Origin: Erythrophleum ivorense
Taxonomy: Eukaryota; Streptophyta; Magnoliopsida; Fabales; Fabaceae
Direction: 5' to 3'
Length of the DNA stretch: 64,000 nucleotides
Assembly (NCBI GenBank): GCA_026724425.1
Contig: JAIUCV010000089.1
Coordinates: forward strand, 1,612,001 to 1,676,000
In this document: positions 12,501 to 26,125 of the stretch, piece by piece
Layout: each line of letters starts with the position of its first letter
Position numbering within the stretch: position 1 is the first letter of the stretch
The notes under the pieces: generated by a model
Told to the model about the DNA's origin: nothing
What the model saw: only the letters and a program-made list of their open reading frames with translations
Database searches by the model: none
Made by a program: the position numbers and the translations under genes

Positions 12501-14289
12501 AAACTGGTACCCCTGTCCAATACAATGCCTCCAATAATTTGGTGTCCATTGCACCTGAAAGGGCAGATTTCATACTTATTTTACAAAGTCTATTCAACAA
12601 GTTAGGCTAGTCTAGCAAGGTGTGATTAAAAAAACTAAACAAATTACATGATATAGCGAGATAGAAGGATAGATGCTTACCAACAAGAAGATTAGAAAGT
12701 CCCAGATCCGTCAAGTGTTTAACCCAAGTCAGAATAAAATCCACGAATGCATAGTTACCAAAGGTCACTATTATAACATTATCTTTCACTCTTTGCTGAA
12801 CCAGTGCTTTGGTCAGTCGGAAAGCTTTCAAAGGTGGCATCTTTTTATTCTGTGGTGGAACTTCCCAAATAGGCCTCATCCACTTATTTGGTGGCCCCGG
12901 GGCAGGAGTTGGCACAGCATGCGTTATAGCTGGCTCAGAAAAGTTAAGTGTTTGATCTGTAAGACGTGGATGCTCATCTGAAAAATCATGTTCACTGAAG
13001 TTCAAAACCACACTCAAAGGGAAGAAGACCAAGGATTGATGAATTGGAGAATGCCTTCACAAAACTGAGAAAGGTAACTAACAAACAAAAGCTATGTCAA
13101 AGATGCTACTGCCCACAAGTAAATCAGGTGCACTGAATGACAATTCTCCCACACATTAAATCAAAAAGAAAAAATGAGATTCATATAATAATGAACTCAT
13201 AAATAGCACTATTGAAGTATGCTGCCAACAAAACTGAAACAAACTCATTCCAGCAACCACGTATTACAAATCATGTCCTAAAAAGCATGGACACAAACAC
13301 AAGGACATGACAAAATCTAGTCTGATGCCCAACACATGTCGAACACATACACAGCTCCCTTTTGAAGTGTTAGTGGTTCATAGCTTATATCTTTGTCGGT
13401 CAATCTTACTCATCTTCTGTCTTTAGACAATCAAGAATGTTTGTCACATCACAAATAAATGAAAACCCTTCTGGCTTTCCTTCTCTAACAGCAATTAGAT
13501 AACACATCCAGAAGAAGTAAACAATCAACTGCATTTTCAAGTGCCATTCTTCAATTTAAGAGTTTAGTTAATGCTCCATAGTCAAACATCTTTGAACACT
13601 CCCGCACCCCGCCCCCTTTCTTTTGTCCTCAACACATGAATAATATACAAATATTAATGACGACAACAAGAGACCACCGTGGAAGAAAAATATCCATGAG
13701 AAATTTGTTATTCGAGGAAGAAATATTAGTAGCGAACTTAAGCACCAGCATTTCATGTATACCTGAAGGGGTGGCTTCAGTGACATTCCATTTAAAAACT
13801 CATTCTTTAACACCATTATCTAACTCCTCAGAAAACTAATACATAACAAGCTTTCCCGCCGCTAATATTCAATCCAACTCATTAGTACACAATTATGTCT
13901 TCCTATAAGATCTATTTACATTCCCATGTCATGTTACGGAGTACCAAGTTGTAGTCTTCGAATTCAATGGGTATTTCACATGCAAGCTAACAATACCAAC
14001 CACACGAAGCATAACATGAAAAGGCAAAATCTTTTATGCATCCAAGAAGAAGATGCAAGCATTACAGTGAAAAGCGTAAAGCTGTGGACCAGGAAGACGT
14101 ACCCGAAACCGAAGCGAAAGAGGAAGGAGAAGAGAGCCAGCCAGAAGTATCACCAGCAGGCTTACTCGAGTATATGGCGGAGAAGACATACAAGGACGAA
14201 ACGACGATGCCAACGATCACAGTGGTATAGATCGTCAAGAACAGAGGCTTCGAATGAGCCACGTCCTCACACGCATTTCTCCAACCCAT
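6505..14289 (-). CDS. XEG113: Extensin arabinosyltransferase XEG113 (GT77 family)
   Basis: XEG113 is a Golgi type II membrane enzyme that adds arabinose to the hydroxyproline-linked arabinosides of extensin in the cell wall. Thirteen exons on the minus strand, listed 5' to 3': 14289-14103, 12977-12681, 12554-12349, 11943-11838, 11173-10917, 10744-10609, 10314-10220, 10123-10070, 9169-9056, 8337-8239, 8135-8016, 6871-6785, 6672-6505. They give 641 aa, against about 644 in Arabidopsis. A short cytosolic N-terminus (MGWRNACEDV) precedes a membrane anchor at about residues 15-40. A variable stem follows to about residue 100, then the catalytic domain from about 105 with GMDTD-type motif CDTDMVW (DTD at 223-225), NQ-type block WDQNGFNEI, HTTFQYAGTEGKRHR and a C-terminus ending in RPPW. 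Exon 2 was started at the acceptor at 12978 because only that site matches the one-base overhang of exon 1. Intron 12 has a GC donor (see findings). All blocks of the family are present, so the gene looks functional. Confidence 0.93.
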
Positions 14290-14700
14290 CCGATTCTTCC
14301 TGATTTACCCACTTTCTATTTTCTTCTTATCAACATCACATTCAGAAATCACATGGAAACGACCATCCCCAGTTGCTGTATTTTCGCCGTCATGGAGTTT
14401 CTTCAGAACACGAAGATGAAAATGGCGAAATAGAAAGAAAATCCAAATTGCTGATGGAGAAAAGTGAGAGAGAAGAGGGAGTGGTCCGATTTTCGTTGTG
14501 ATGCAGATTAGCAATCCACAAGCGCAGAGAGCCCAGGTTTACCACTTGAAAGTCAAACTAGTATGCTGGCCTTGCCTGAGCATGACCATGCCAATTGCAA
14601 AAACGAATCTCAACAGCTATGGAATTGGATCAATTTTAATATTAACAAATAAAGATTTTAAAAAAAATAGCAAGGAGATTTGAAGAAGAAGAAATTTATA
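14290..14700 (-). promoter_or_regulatory. XEG113 upstream region
   Basis: Sequence directly 5' of the XEG113 start codon, on the minus strand. It is less AT-rich than the block that follows and should hold the 5' UTR and core promoter. No convincing TATA box could be assigned. Small open frames here are not supported as genes. Confidence 0.4.
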
Positions 14701-17700
14701 TTCGTTTAATTATATTCTTTTAGTTAAATTTTTTAATCGAAAATTGGATCAATTTTAATAATTGTTTTCTTTTTAAAACAAGGTGAATAATATTAACAAA
14801 TAAAGATTAAAAAAAAGAAAGAGATCCAAAGAAGGAAAAGCTTATATATATTTGATTATGTTCTGATTGTTAGATTTTTTTATTAAAATATGATAACTGT
14901 AAGAATTTTTAATTAAATATAATAAATGTATAAATTTTATAAATAATTATATGATTTTTTAATTAAATTATATAGTTATTATTATTTTTTTGGATAACTA
15001 TATACCAGTTGATAAGAAAATTTGTAGTAAAAATATAATTTTTATTTTATTTTTTTATATCTTTATTATTAGGTTTTTTAATTGAAATATGATAAATATA
15101 TAATTTTTTGATAAAAATATAACAATTATATAATTTAATTAAATAATAATAAAAATATTTATAAAAAATTATACACTTGTAATATTTTAATTAAAAATTT
15201 ATATATTTGTTACATTTTAACTGGAGAATTAACAATAAAAATGTAAAGAATTAGATAGAAATTTTTTTTAATAAGAAACAACATTTATGTTTAGTCATTT
15301 GAAGAATATATATATATATATATATTAAAAGGACACATGTGAAAAAGAAAATAGTATTACTTCTCAGCAGATTGGATTCTTTGAGTGCTATATATTTTTT
15401 TTAAAGAAGCATCAGGATTGTCTAGAATTAATTTAAGTGGTCTAGATTCTAATTTTTTTAATTTTAAAGGAAATAAAATATAAAATAAAAATAATCTTTT
15501 AATTATGAATTTGAAAAAATGATGGTTAAAATTAAAAAATTAAAAAAATGTTAAAATTGGGACTGAAAAACATAGAGAAACTAAATCGTACCTCTTTAGG
15601 GACAGAAATTTGCGTGATTGTAATTTTCTACGCATTAAAAATTGGCAATTATTTGAATGCAAAATAAATTGCAATTATTTAAAAAAAATTTGGGGTTCTT
15701 TTATAAAATTTACAAGTGTTTTTGAAAATAATATCTTTCAAAATTATTATCATTATCAATAAAAATAATATTTTATTTTACATTTGACATATATTATAAA
15801 AATATTTTATTTTGTTTATTTTAAGTTAATAAAATTATTTTTCTGCACAAAATATGTATATTTCAGAGCATTATTTTTGTCCTTTTTTAAAAGTATAATT
15901 ATTTTTTATATTATTTGTTGTGTTTATGATACTATATAATTTAAAAATATCTCATCAAAACGGTAGCTATGATTTTAAACTTTTAACATGATAAAATTAA
16001 TTCTCATTGGTAATGTTATTTTTTTCCTCTTTATTAATCTCATACATAGTGTGCTAGTAGCTGTGGCTGAAAATTTCATTTTTTATCAACACAATAATTT
16101 TTTATGAAATTATTACTAATCTTTGTTATTCTTTTGTGATGTAATAACTTATATAATAATCAAATTATATTTTCTTTCTTTTACTATTTCCCCAGATCTA
16201 ACTACTATACCATCTTAGATCCATCATACTCATAAAATTTTAATGACAGATAACGTATGCATGTGATAGTTGTGCAGTTGTAGGTGGGCTGCCCAGTAAA
16301 AGACAAATAAGGGACCCTCACGTTGATGATGGGCTTTTGATGGAGAAATAGGCAGCCCATGAACAAGTTATAGTACCTCTCATGGGCCTTTAACATGTGA
16401 TTTAGGCCTCATTGCATGCTTAACCTTGGACTTCAAGTGCAAAAGTCCCTTCTATTTAAGTACTAGACCTGTATTTTATTTGTGGCCCAGAAACGAAGAC
16501 CCAATATATAATGGGCTCAGAAGTCCAGAAATAGGGTCCAACAATAGGACCTTTACACATACTAATACCCATTTGATTTTCTTCACCGCTCCTTTCCTTC
16601 TTCCTTTTCCTATTTTATTTAACTAAAAAGTTGACCCTGCATAGGAAAACATTGGTGGGTCCCATAGGCAGGCAGAAAAAAGAAAAAAGAAAAAAAAAGA
16701 GAATTCTACAATAATGAATAATAAGAAATAATGATTCTCCCACAAATATATATATATATATCTATATATATATATATTAAAATATTATACGTACAGTTTA
16801 CCTTAAAAGTTTGGATATTAGAGATAGAAAAAAATATATATGTATTTTTTTATATTTTTGTTGTCATATTTTTAAATTAAAATATGATAAGTATATAATT
16901 TAATTAAAAAATTATATAATTATCATGTTATTATTAGATATTTATACATTTATTATATTATTATTAAAAAATTGTATACTAGTCATAGAGAACTTAATCA
17001 TAAAAATATAAGAAATTATATTTAAATTTAATTTTTAAAAATCTTACTAATGTACTCAGTCCACCATTTTATATAAATAATCATAGAATTGGAGTAATTT
17101 ATCTCCATCACGTATGTGATTATAGGAAGTCCTATCACTTACTGAAAATTTTTAATTATAAAGTAGAACAATAAAGGTTTATTAAAATAAATATTTTAGG
17201 CAGTAAAATTCATTAATATATCACTTCTAAGTTTAAACAAACTAGGTACGTACAGAGACTTGATTAGATGCAAATTATTATAACTGAAACCGTGGAGAAT
17301 AAATTGCAGATTTAATAAAGTTGAAGGATTTTCATATCCAATTTACCTTTTAGAGCAAATCAAGTTGTTAATTAGTGTAGGTAACGCGGCTTTACCAGAA
17401 AATTTAGAAGCAAGATCAGACATGAGTCAAATTAAAGATAGAACATCAAGTTGTGATTTTTTTTTTCTCTGTAAAAATCTTGACTTTTTTTTTTTCAAAA
17501 TGGATTTTTATATAAAATGTCACGTTCACGATCGCCCCAAGTCAAAAGCCAACTAGCAAATGCAGACCCAGAAAGAGGGAGTAAAATCCAAGGAGCTAGA
17601 ATTGATGCATGCATGCATGCATTGACCAATGCTATATACTAATTCAAAGTCTCCTTTCATGTGGGGTTTCATTGCAACAATAAAATCTCTCAAACACAAA

Positions 17701-18367
17701 GTCCAAATTCAACCACTTGTGTGCATTAATATACTGTTCTAATAATTTCTTTAAGCTAGCCTCCATAACTAAAACCAACAATTCATCACCTAGTGGGAAA
17801 TAAAAATAAAAATAAAAATAAAAATTGAGCGTTCTCAATATTTAATTTAACCTGATGTCATTTACATATGTGAGTCACATAAATGTGCATATCTAATAAG
17901 TCAAACTGAAGGCCTTTGCCAGGGCAATTCTTAACTAGTGGCTTGGACATGCATGATTTTTTTTTAAAATTATTCATTCATAAAATAAAGATGCAGAGTA
18001 GCTAGCAATATTTAAAATATTATTGCACATGATCCTAGGGCCATGGTATAACTACATAGTATATTAATTTTTTTCAAAAAATAAAAAATAATTCTTCCAT
18101 TTCAGTGCCATCGACTGCGTAGCATTGATGTAGCTTGCAAGCAAATGAAACAGAAAATTTTATAAAATAATCAGGTCAGTTTATGCTTATTAGTTTGTTT
18201 GTTTGTTGAGCAAGTGGTCTTAATCTGAACACCTAGCCTAGTCAGAACTAACCCCTGAGTTCATCTTGTTTCAATGCTGATGATGATGATTCACAACTCT
18301 TAATAAAAAAAAATAACTTCAAAAGAATATACTTTTGTATAATTCATATGAATAATAAAATTTTAAG

Positions 18368-18396
<29 letters not shown>
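18368..18396 (+). repeat. (AT)n microsatellite
   Basis: About 14 perfect AT units in the intergenic block. Confidence 0.9.
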
Positions 18397-18399
<3 letters not shown>

Positions 18400-18730
18400 T
18401 GCGCCCATCTATGACTTATGAGTAATACTTGTAAAATTAGAATCCACCTCTTGTTTCTTGTGTGTCTCTTCTCTATTAATTCTGTCATTTTATGCGAGGA
18501 GTTCAAATGTTTAATTATTAGGCCCATTTTGAAATTATATTTTCATAATAATAATTTATCAGTTGAATTATAAACTAATACTAAAATTGTCTAGGTATAT
18601 CTAATGGAAAGAAAATTAATTTTTGAAACAAATTAAACTCTCCATATAGAATTACATTTTTGTTTATTAAAATCCAATTCTTCTTATTTCTAACTATTTA
18701 TCTGTCTGTCTATCTAAAAAACCAAGGGCC

Positions 18731-18822
18731 CGATGTTTATCAATGAATTGTTATAGTTCTAGTTAAGTAATCCTCTTGCTTGGCGTATGCTTAGCAATGA
18801 ATTGCTGTAGTTCTGTCAAGTA
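18731..18822 (+). repeat. Imperfect tandem duplication, about 39-bp unit
   Basis: Two copies (18731-18769 and 18785-18822) share the core CAATGAATTG, then GTAGTTCT or ATAGTTCT, then AAGTA. They are separated by 15 bases. They are old and diverged, and no function was seen. Confidence 0.6.
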
Positions 18823-19688
18823 CTAAATGCAACTGGCTTTGTGTTGCATTGGCTGCGCTGCAATCCTTAGAATTAAATATTAATGAAGCACACTGCAGGA
18901 AGGATGCGTCCTGTTGTCTCTCAAATATGTACTATTCTATATATATATATATATGTATATATGTACTAAGTATAGCAATTCAATGTGATAATACAATTGT
19001 TTATAAATATAATACGATTGTACCAATTATGTACTTGAACGTGTACATCAAATTAATTAAATGGAAGCACGTGTCTGTAGTTGCATGGGTTTTTACAACT
19101 AATTAATAATCTGTAAGTCAAAAGGTTTTTATTCGTAAGTATATAGAGCATATATATCAACTATACATGATTGACCGGTACTAGACTAATCTTTTTCCAA
19201 TATTCTTTACTTGATAATTTAACTTCGAAGGGATTGATATTGGTGTGATATATATATATATATATATATATATGAATTCATCTTAATTATTTTCTAATCA
19301 AGATTAAGAAGATATTGATCTTTTGAATGGGTAAAAATTCTATAGTTACTACGAAGTAGATGGATATTGTAGATTCCAGTTCTTCATTTAAGAGAAGTAT
19401 ATAATTTCTCTTTGAAAGAGGTTATTGATAAGAACTCATGATCTTAATTAACCATTTACTAAATCAAGAAAGAACTTAGATTGGGGTATAATGAATATCT
19501 TATAGAGTTAGCTAGGCTTTACTTTTTTTCCTTCACCCCTATTTTAGCAGTGCATGGTTGAACAGATTAATTAAATTCATATTTTATTGAAGTTTAAATC
19601 TGATCAAACCGAAATTTTAAACTCATTTATTTTATTCGATATTTGACAGCAACATATATATAAAGAAAAAGAAATAGTTAATGGGCTG

Positions 19689-19719
<31 letters not shown>

Positions 19720-22001
19720 ATGGATGGATAAACACCTAGAAAAAAGTGGCCTTGTTTTGAGGAGTGGTTTACACCCAGAAAGTTGCAAATCAGTGACAAA
19801 ATTATAGCAATGTGGGGGCATGCAGGAATAATATAGAATATAATTTCTTTTCTTTTTCTTTTTCTCTTCATCTCCATCCCATTCTCGCTATTTCATATTG
19901 TCTCATTCATTGGCAAAAGAATATCTAGAGACGAGAGAGGAGAGGCAACATTGGCTACATTACTCCTATTATTGAAAAGCCAAATGTAAGGCATACTTGT
20001 ATAAATGTTGAGCACGGATGAGTCCAAATTTCGATTAGGGGGATGCCAAAAATGGGTTATATATCCCAATCAAGTCTTTCCAAAAAAAAAAAGAAGGAAT
20101 AATGAATATATCTTATTATATTCCAAAACAACTTAATATCAAACTGCAATGAAACTGGCATGTTGGCCCCTGATTTCCGTGTTTGAGTGGTTTTTCAAAT
20201 CTTAAAACCCAGTTCTGGTTTTTGTTTTGGCCCATAGGAATTATCACAGATTCGCTATCACCTAAAGTTTCATTCACATAAACCCCATCTACCATTCCCC
20301 ACATGCATTAATTAACGAGATAGAAGTCTACATTTATAGCTTAATAATTTTCCTGACTTTAACACTTCACATGACTTCAATTTTAATAATTAAAATAAAA
20401 ATAAATGAAAATATCATTCTTTTATTTTGAAAGATAAAGATTCCAGTCAAAATTGGTTGATTTTGCTTTGCATCTGGTCAATGTTTTATTTTCAAGATGG
20501 AGTGGCTAGCAAGTGGTGTGGTATTGATACTAGCTTGACAAACCCCACTTATATTATATTGTGGCGACCAAAGGCAACCTATGTTTGACTCACAAAGCAA
20601 GTAGTAGTACAGTAGTACTGGCTAGCCCAGATGAATGAGTCCTTTTCAATATTCTGCGACTTGACACTCTAATGAGTATTGAATGCAATATGCAAGTGGG
20701 TTTATTTGCATGGTGGGGTTACCTTATATTTTGGTTTTCATTACCTGATGCTGTTTGCTACTTTGCATTACATAAGCAGTTCGCAAAATGGTTTTGGTTA
20801 GGGGTGACAGCTTTTGACACCACATAAAATTATCACATAAATATGATGAGGAAGTAAGAATTTTTTTTTTTTAAGATCAAGAGAAACAGACACAAGTAAT
20901 ATCTAAATTTACATGGGATTCACTTAATTAATCAGAATGCATTTCATCACTTGTGATAATCTTTTTCTAGTTACACATGACGTAAGATACAAATTCAATT
21001 ACAAATTTGAATTAAGTTTGCACTCGAGTAGGCCATGAAGGAATGGTTCGATTCGTCTGATTCGAATTGATACATGTAACCCACTTAATTATATAATTAA
21101 TATGAAAATTGTAAGCATTTTATATAAGTATAATCTATAAAAAATAAAATAAGATTTAAAGTAAATTAATGATTTAAAACCTTGAAAGATCACTTTTCTT
21201 TTAATTTGGTCATTTAAAGATAAAATTTTATATTTTAATCTTTCATATATCTTTTTCTCAATTAAAATGGTTTATCAGTAAGAAGAAAAAAAAGAAAGAT
21301 TCCACATGATTGTTAACTAATATAATATCAACTTGTTCAAGCGTCTTCAACTCTAAAATATTATTTTATATTAGAATTAGATTTTAGCGCATTAGAAAGT
21401 CATAAATATTTTTTTGGAAGGATTTTTTTAATTGAAAAACTATTTACAAAATTAAATTAAAAGGTTTTATTATAAAAGGATTAAATTTAAAAGAAAGTGA
21501 TCTTTTAGGGATAAATAAATAAATAAATTTTAATTTTATAATAGAAACAAACAACTAATATGTAATTAGGTGCGTTACCACAAATTTGAATCCTAATTTT
21601 ATCAATTTTTTTATTAAATCCATCTTATATAAGTATCCTGTCTGGGTTGGCAATTTACACAAATTAATCTCCGCCCCTAATTTTTGATAAGCAATAAGAG
21701 GGAAGCAAGTTGATGTCTATTTTCTATCAGATGAAGATTAAAACCTAATAATTTAATGTTTTTGCGAATCCACACCCAACACTACTGTTTGTTAAAAAGG
21801 GGGATCAGAGAATCTTGTGGCTGGTGAAGGATCATATATAAATCCAAAAGAACTTTTTGTGCTACGAATATATTATGATTGAGTGTCATTTTAGAGCAAA
21901 ATCCAACAATACTTTTTAGAGGATATTAGGGTTAATTACATCATCCTTGAGGTGAATGTCCATTTCAATTGTCACAATTAACTATTGTAGTGGGAAGTGA
22001 G

Positions 22002-22004
<3 letters not shown>

Positions 22005-22033
<29 letters not shown>
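22005..22033 (+). repeat. (TC)n microsatellite
   Basis: About 14 perfect TC units in the intergenic block. Confidence 0.9.
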
Positions 22034-22043
<10 letters not shown>

Positions 22044-24255
22044 CTATCTCTTATCTTTACCCTCTTTCTCTTTTTTGAAGCTTTACACTCGAAAGATACA
22101 AAATGATAGCTGGAGGCAAATTTAGTACTCCTAAAAGGGGAAAGAGAAGCCAAAGCATATCAAATTGACTTACCTAGTCCAGCACTGTGTGATCTCTGCT
22201 TTTTTAAATACTTAAAAAATTAAAGGACTTATCTATCTGTGTAGCTGATAATGCCACTTATTTGACGATTAATTAATTAACAATTTGGAAGTTGTAGGAA
22301 GAAGTGAGCAAACAAGGATGAACACACTTTTTTTTTTTTAACGCACCAATCAAGCTGTGCATGGAAACAAGTATCAAACATCTCATAAAATTAATATTGG
22401 GTTACTTCTTGAAAAGTGGATATTTTTTAAAACGTAGTGTGTGTGATTTAGTTGCATTAGGTACGATTAATCTTTCTTTTCGGTCTTTGTCATACAAGTA
22501 ACATGGTGCTGACAGCTAGTTCTTTTTGTCTTAGCTACTGACGTTAATTTAATTAATTTGGTGTTTAATGAGTGGATTATCTGATATTTTAACTCGGGTC
22601 ATTCAAATGTCTATTTTTTATATGATTTTGCTTCTTGAAGGGGAAAAAAACAGTTTTTCAGATTGGAGTAGATTCGATCGTAGGTCAGATAATTGTGGAC
22701 TTCAGCTTTGTTAATTTTTAAAATATTTGATCTTGAAAATTAATAAATTTTTACATACATACATACATATATATATATATAATAAAACATAAATATTTAG
22801 TCTATATGATTAAATTTTACTTATTAGCATCTTCAATTTATTTTATTTTTTTTCGTATTTTTACTGTATTAATATATACTTTTATTGACTGTTGAGTTTA
22901 ATTGACTATAATTTATATGCTCAGTCCAATAGTCAATGACAATGTCATCTAAATATGATATTGGTGGTATTTGACATAGGAATTCCTTAGAACACATAAT
23001 TTCTACCGATAATTATATAATGTTATAATTATCATTATCCGTCTTGCAAATAAATAATTTTGATTTTAGTATATATTATTGGCCTATACTTAAGTATTAG
23101 TTACTTAACACAAGTTATTATTAGTTTTGTGTACATCCACTCACTTTTTTTTATCGACTAAGATAATAATCAAGATACAAACCATGTGTAAAAACAAAAA
23201 ATTAAAAATAATAACAATAAAAAAACTCTTATAGCACAGCATACAAATTAAGCATATACATGAAATTTTTGTCGAAAGGAAGAAATATCAATTCATTTAT
23301 TCAAATGAAAAAGAGGGTAAATCCCTTAAACAACAATTAGAGGAAGGTAAATTTAAAGTCAAACTACATTCTTAATTACTTACGAAAAATTAGGTATAAG
23401 GAAAACAAAAATCAAACCAAACCGGAATTATACTAGTCAATGAAAAATCTTAGAAACGTACTCGTTTGGAAGAAGGCCTTTTTGCTACTCAAAGGTTCTT
23501 TAATTTATAAAAAAAATTATAGTTGATAATTTTAAGTTGAAGATATTTATATTAAAAATTTTCAAATTTTAAAATTATTTTAAATAATTTTATGATTAAA
23601 AATTTAAACTACACAAGATAAAAAAAATTTATAATTTAAAATTCTAAATTAAAATTTTATAATTTTATAATAATTTTAAATTTTAAAATATTTTAATAAA
23701 AATATCTCTTATTTATCTTAATATCCTTATTATAAATTTTTTAAATTTATTGTTAAAGATTGGGAACTGCGTACACCTTTGAAAATTTTCAATTTAGATA
23801 AAACAGCTGCATATTAACACTGTGTTTGGATGGAAAAAAAGAAAAGTAGAAGAAAAGGAAAGTAAAGAGAAAAGTGGAAAAAGAGAGAAAATAGAAAGAA
23901 AACTTATTAGTTTATAAAATAATATTTTTTTATTGTACAATATTAATAATTTTATCATTAAATGGGATATTTTAAAAAATTAATTTTAAATATAAATTAA
24001 TTATTTTAAATTTATACATACATATATTAATAAATAAGAATAATAAATTTTAAAAAATAAATTTATGAAAATCATATTTTAATTATTTTAAAAAAATTTA
24101 GCAAAATAATAAAATAATAAAATAAATTTAAATTTAAAAATTATTATTATACAATAAATATGCTTATTTATTTTAAACTTTTATAAATATTATTTTAATA
24201 TATATTAATTGATTTAAATATAACATATATAAATATAATAAATATTTTTTAAAAA

Positions 24256-24261
<6 letters not shown>

Positions 24262-24301
<40 letters not shown>
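24262..24301 (+). repeat. (TA)20 microsatellite, left flank of hairpin block
   Basis: Forty bases of uninterrupted TA repeat end exactly where a 100-base structured block begins. Confidence 0.95.
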
Positions 24302-24307
<6 letters not shown>

Positions 24308-24401
24308 GATGCATTGCCTTAAAGGCAATGTATCATCCATTCCGATTGAATGGCAGTTGAAGTGGTCACAGACCTCCGATTGTATTACAGTCAGAGGCTC
24401 T
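24302..24401 (+). repeat. Three-hairpin block between two (TA)n tracts
   Basis: A 100-base non-repetitive block sits between (TA)20 and a second (TA)n tract (24402-24419). It contains three consecutive inverted repeats. The first is near-perfect, with CATTGCCTT pairing to AAGGCAATG (24312-24330). The second is CCATTC/GAATGG (24337-24353). The third is imperfect and bounded by CCTC/GAGG (24373-24397). The heptamer CCGATTG occurs in the second and third. (TA)n flanks are the hallmark of 'micron'-type elements described in rice. No match to them was tested. Confidence 0.6.
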
Positions 24402-24838
24402 TTATATATATATATATATGATTTATTAATTTTAATATTTAAAAACAAGTTATTATTTTGTAAAATATATTTATTATTAAGTAGTTTTATAATAAAATTT
24501 TGCATAAATAATTATAACATTAATTAATTAATTAAAAATTAAAAAATTAACCAAATCAATAATTTTAGAGTTTTTAAAAATGAATTTTTAACTTCTGATT
24601 GAAATACAGTTGAAAATTTTCAACTAAATTGTAGTCGAAATATGCTATGCCATGTTTTCTCTCCAAAATCTCTCTATATTTCGAGAAAACTTTTTGGTGG
24701 GACCAACTATTATTCTTTTCTCAACTTTTCTCTTCTTGATTTTCTCTTTGATCCAAACGAAAGAAAATATATTTTTTCTCCTATTTTTTCTCTAATTTTC
24801 TTTTTTCTATGATTTTCTCCCAATCCAAATGTACTGTA

Positions 24839-25510
24839 AACCCCCTGTAAACCTTATTAGAGCTAAATGGAGGATTGTCAGTGTACATTTGGATGCTTTT
24901 ATAATAAGATTCTAGATTTTAATTTATTGACAACAAATATGGCAAAATTAAAAGGATATAAATAGCCTTCCCCTTATGTAGGATGATTCGATGGACTATT
25001 ATAAGAAAAATTTGAGATTAAACAATTAGTTCCTTTAACTTAAATTAATTAAGGTGTATGAATCTTCAATATGCATAGTTTTTTTTTTAATTAATACTTT
25101 CATATTTATCACATATAAGCCTAACATGTCTTTTGGCACATGACATACAAATACATATAACATTAGGTTGGATTCTTTATATTTTTTAAAAATTTTTTTT
25201 GTCAATTTAAAAAAAAAAGATAGATACAAAGTATATAAAACCTAACACTTAAATAGGTTTTACAAAGTTAAATGAAACTCGTCACATAAGTAAGCCTCAT
25301 ATATTATACGTTTATCTCTTGCTAAAATTAACCCTAAAAAAATTAAAAGAAAAAAATAGAGAGAGTTCAAACTCATATAACACCAAAATTGCATGGCTAC
25401 TTAGGTTTCCATTACTTGTGGGTCATATAAAACAAATTCATTAAATTATGAAAAATGACAATAATTAGTTCATGCCCAATCCACCAAATTATTTGACATT
25501 TTTTCATACA
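24839..25510. other. AT-rich spacer before the Mutator-like element
   Basis: No gene, RNA or clear mobile-element boundary seen. Confidence 0.5.
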
Positions 25511-25519
25511 AATAAATAA
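25511..25519 (+). repeat. Left 9-bp target site duplication
   Basis: AATAAATAA lies directly against the left terminal inverted repeat. It is identical to 32522-32530 on the other side. Nine bases is the usual duplication size for Mutator-family transposons. Confidence 0.7.
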
Positions 25520-25945
25520 GGAAAAATTAATCATTTGGTTCTTATAATTTATCTCAATTTTCAATTTAGTTCTTCTAATTTTTTTTTTTCCAAATCCATC
25601 CTTATACTTTCTAAACTTTGAAATTTGGTCCCTATAATTCGTTTTCGATATAACTTTGTTTGGTTCCATGTAATATGGCTAATGAATTGTTAAGGTTGAG
25701 CTGAAGTGGAGATTATGAAGTCACTTGGATGGCACACACTCCTTACCACGCATATCACATAGGCTTGAGATAAATCCCTTTGAAGAATGAGGGTTGCTTT
25801 CATCTTTACACCTATCTTGATTTTTAACCACCTGTCTCGTGTCTCCTTTGAATTTTCCATGCTACCATATCCACTGCAATTCCAAAGTTACCAAGTTTTG
25901 TCACCATAACTACAACATTTTCATGAGATCACTTTTGAAATAATC
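25520..25945 (+). repeat. Left terminal inverted repeat of Mutator-like element
   Basis: Pairs with 32130-32521 in inverted orientation. Shared blocks include TTTGGTYCTTATA, CTTTGAAATTTGGTCC, GAATGAGG and CATGAGAT. It contains the 'TTTGGTCCCTATA' type of motif common at plant Mutator-like ends. Confidence 0.8.
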
Positions 25946-26125
25946 TCATTATCGTTCTCTATCGCTAACTAGAGACAACAGCTTGAGAAGCTATGGGAGT
26001 AAGTCAAAACTAGAGCAATTACTCAAAGGATGTTTTGCACAAATATATTAAGTTAATCAGCCTTGTATATGAAAGTCTAAAAAAAGTATAATGATAAAAT
26101 GAAGTTTTCAGATGCAGTACTCCAA

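Larger units (their letters stand above)
14701..23800. other. AT-rich intergenic DNA, no gene recognised
   Basis: Very AT-rich spacer with poly(A)/poly(T) runs and microsatellites. (TA)n tracts lie near 15307, 16747, 18368 and 19249, and (CT)n tracts near 19688 and 22005. The 16250-16640 segment is less AT-rich but contains no recognisable protein. Short open frames are below what chance gives in such DNA and show no family motif. Confidence 0.6.
23825..24838. mobile_element. Candidate non-autonomous TIR element, about 1 kb
   Basis: The left edge reads GTGTTTGGAT followed by a purine-rich (G/A) stretch. The right edge is the rough reverse complement (a pyrimidine-rich stretch ending in ATCCAAATGTACTGTA). 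Both subterminal regions resemble each other as inverted repeats for about 80-100 bases. No transposase is present. The (TA)n-flanked hairpin block at 24302-24401 lies inside. Terminal bases and target duplication are not clear, so the limits are approximate. Low-complexity composition could exaggerate the similarity. Confidence 0.4.

Noticed and set aside
12673..12981. 102-codon plus-strand frame
   Set aside because: It is antisense to XEG113 exon 2, whose minus-strand translation matches the family.
12995..13073. Alternative start of XEG113 exon 2 at the acceptors near 12995 or 13011
   Set aside because: Both leave the wrong phase after the one-base overhang of exon 1. The acceptor ending at 12978 restores the frame.
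24173..24527. Overlapping frames of 110 and 73 codons on both strands
   Set aside because: They arise from (TA)n repeats translated as Tyr/Ile runs and the hairpin block.
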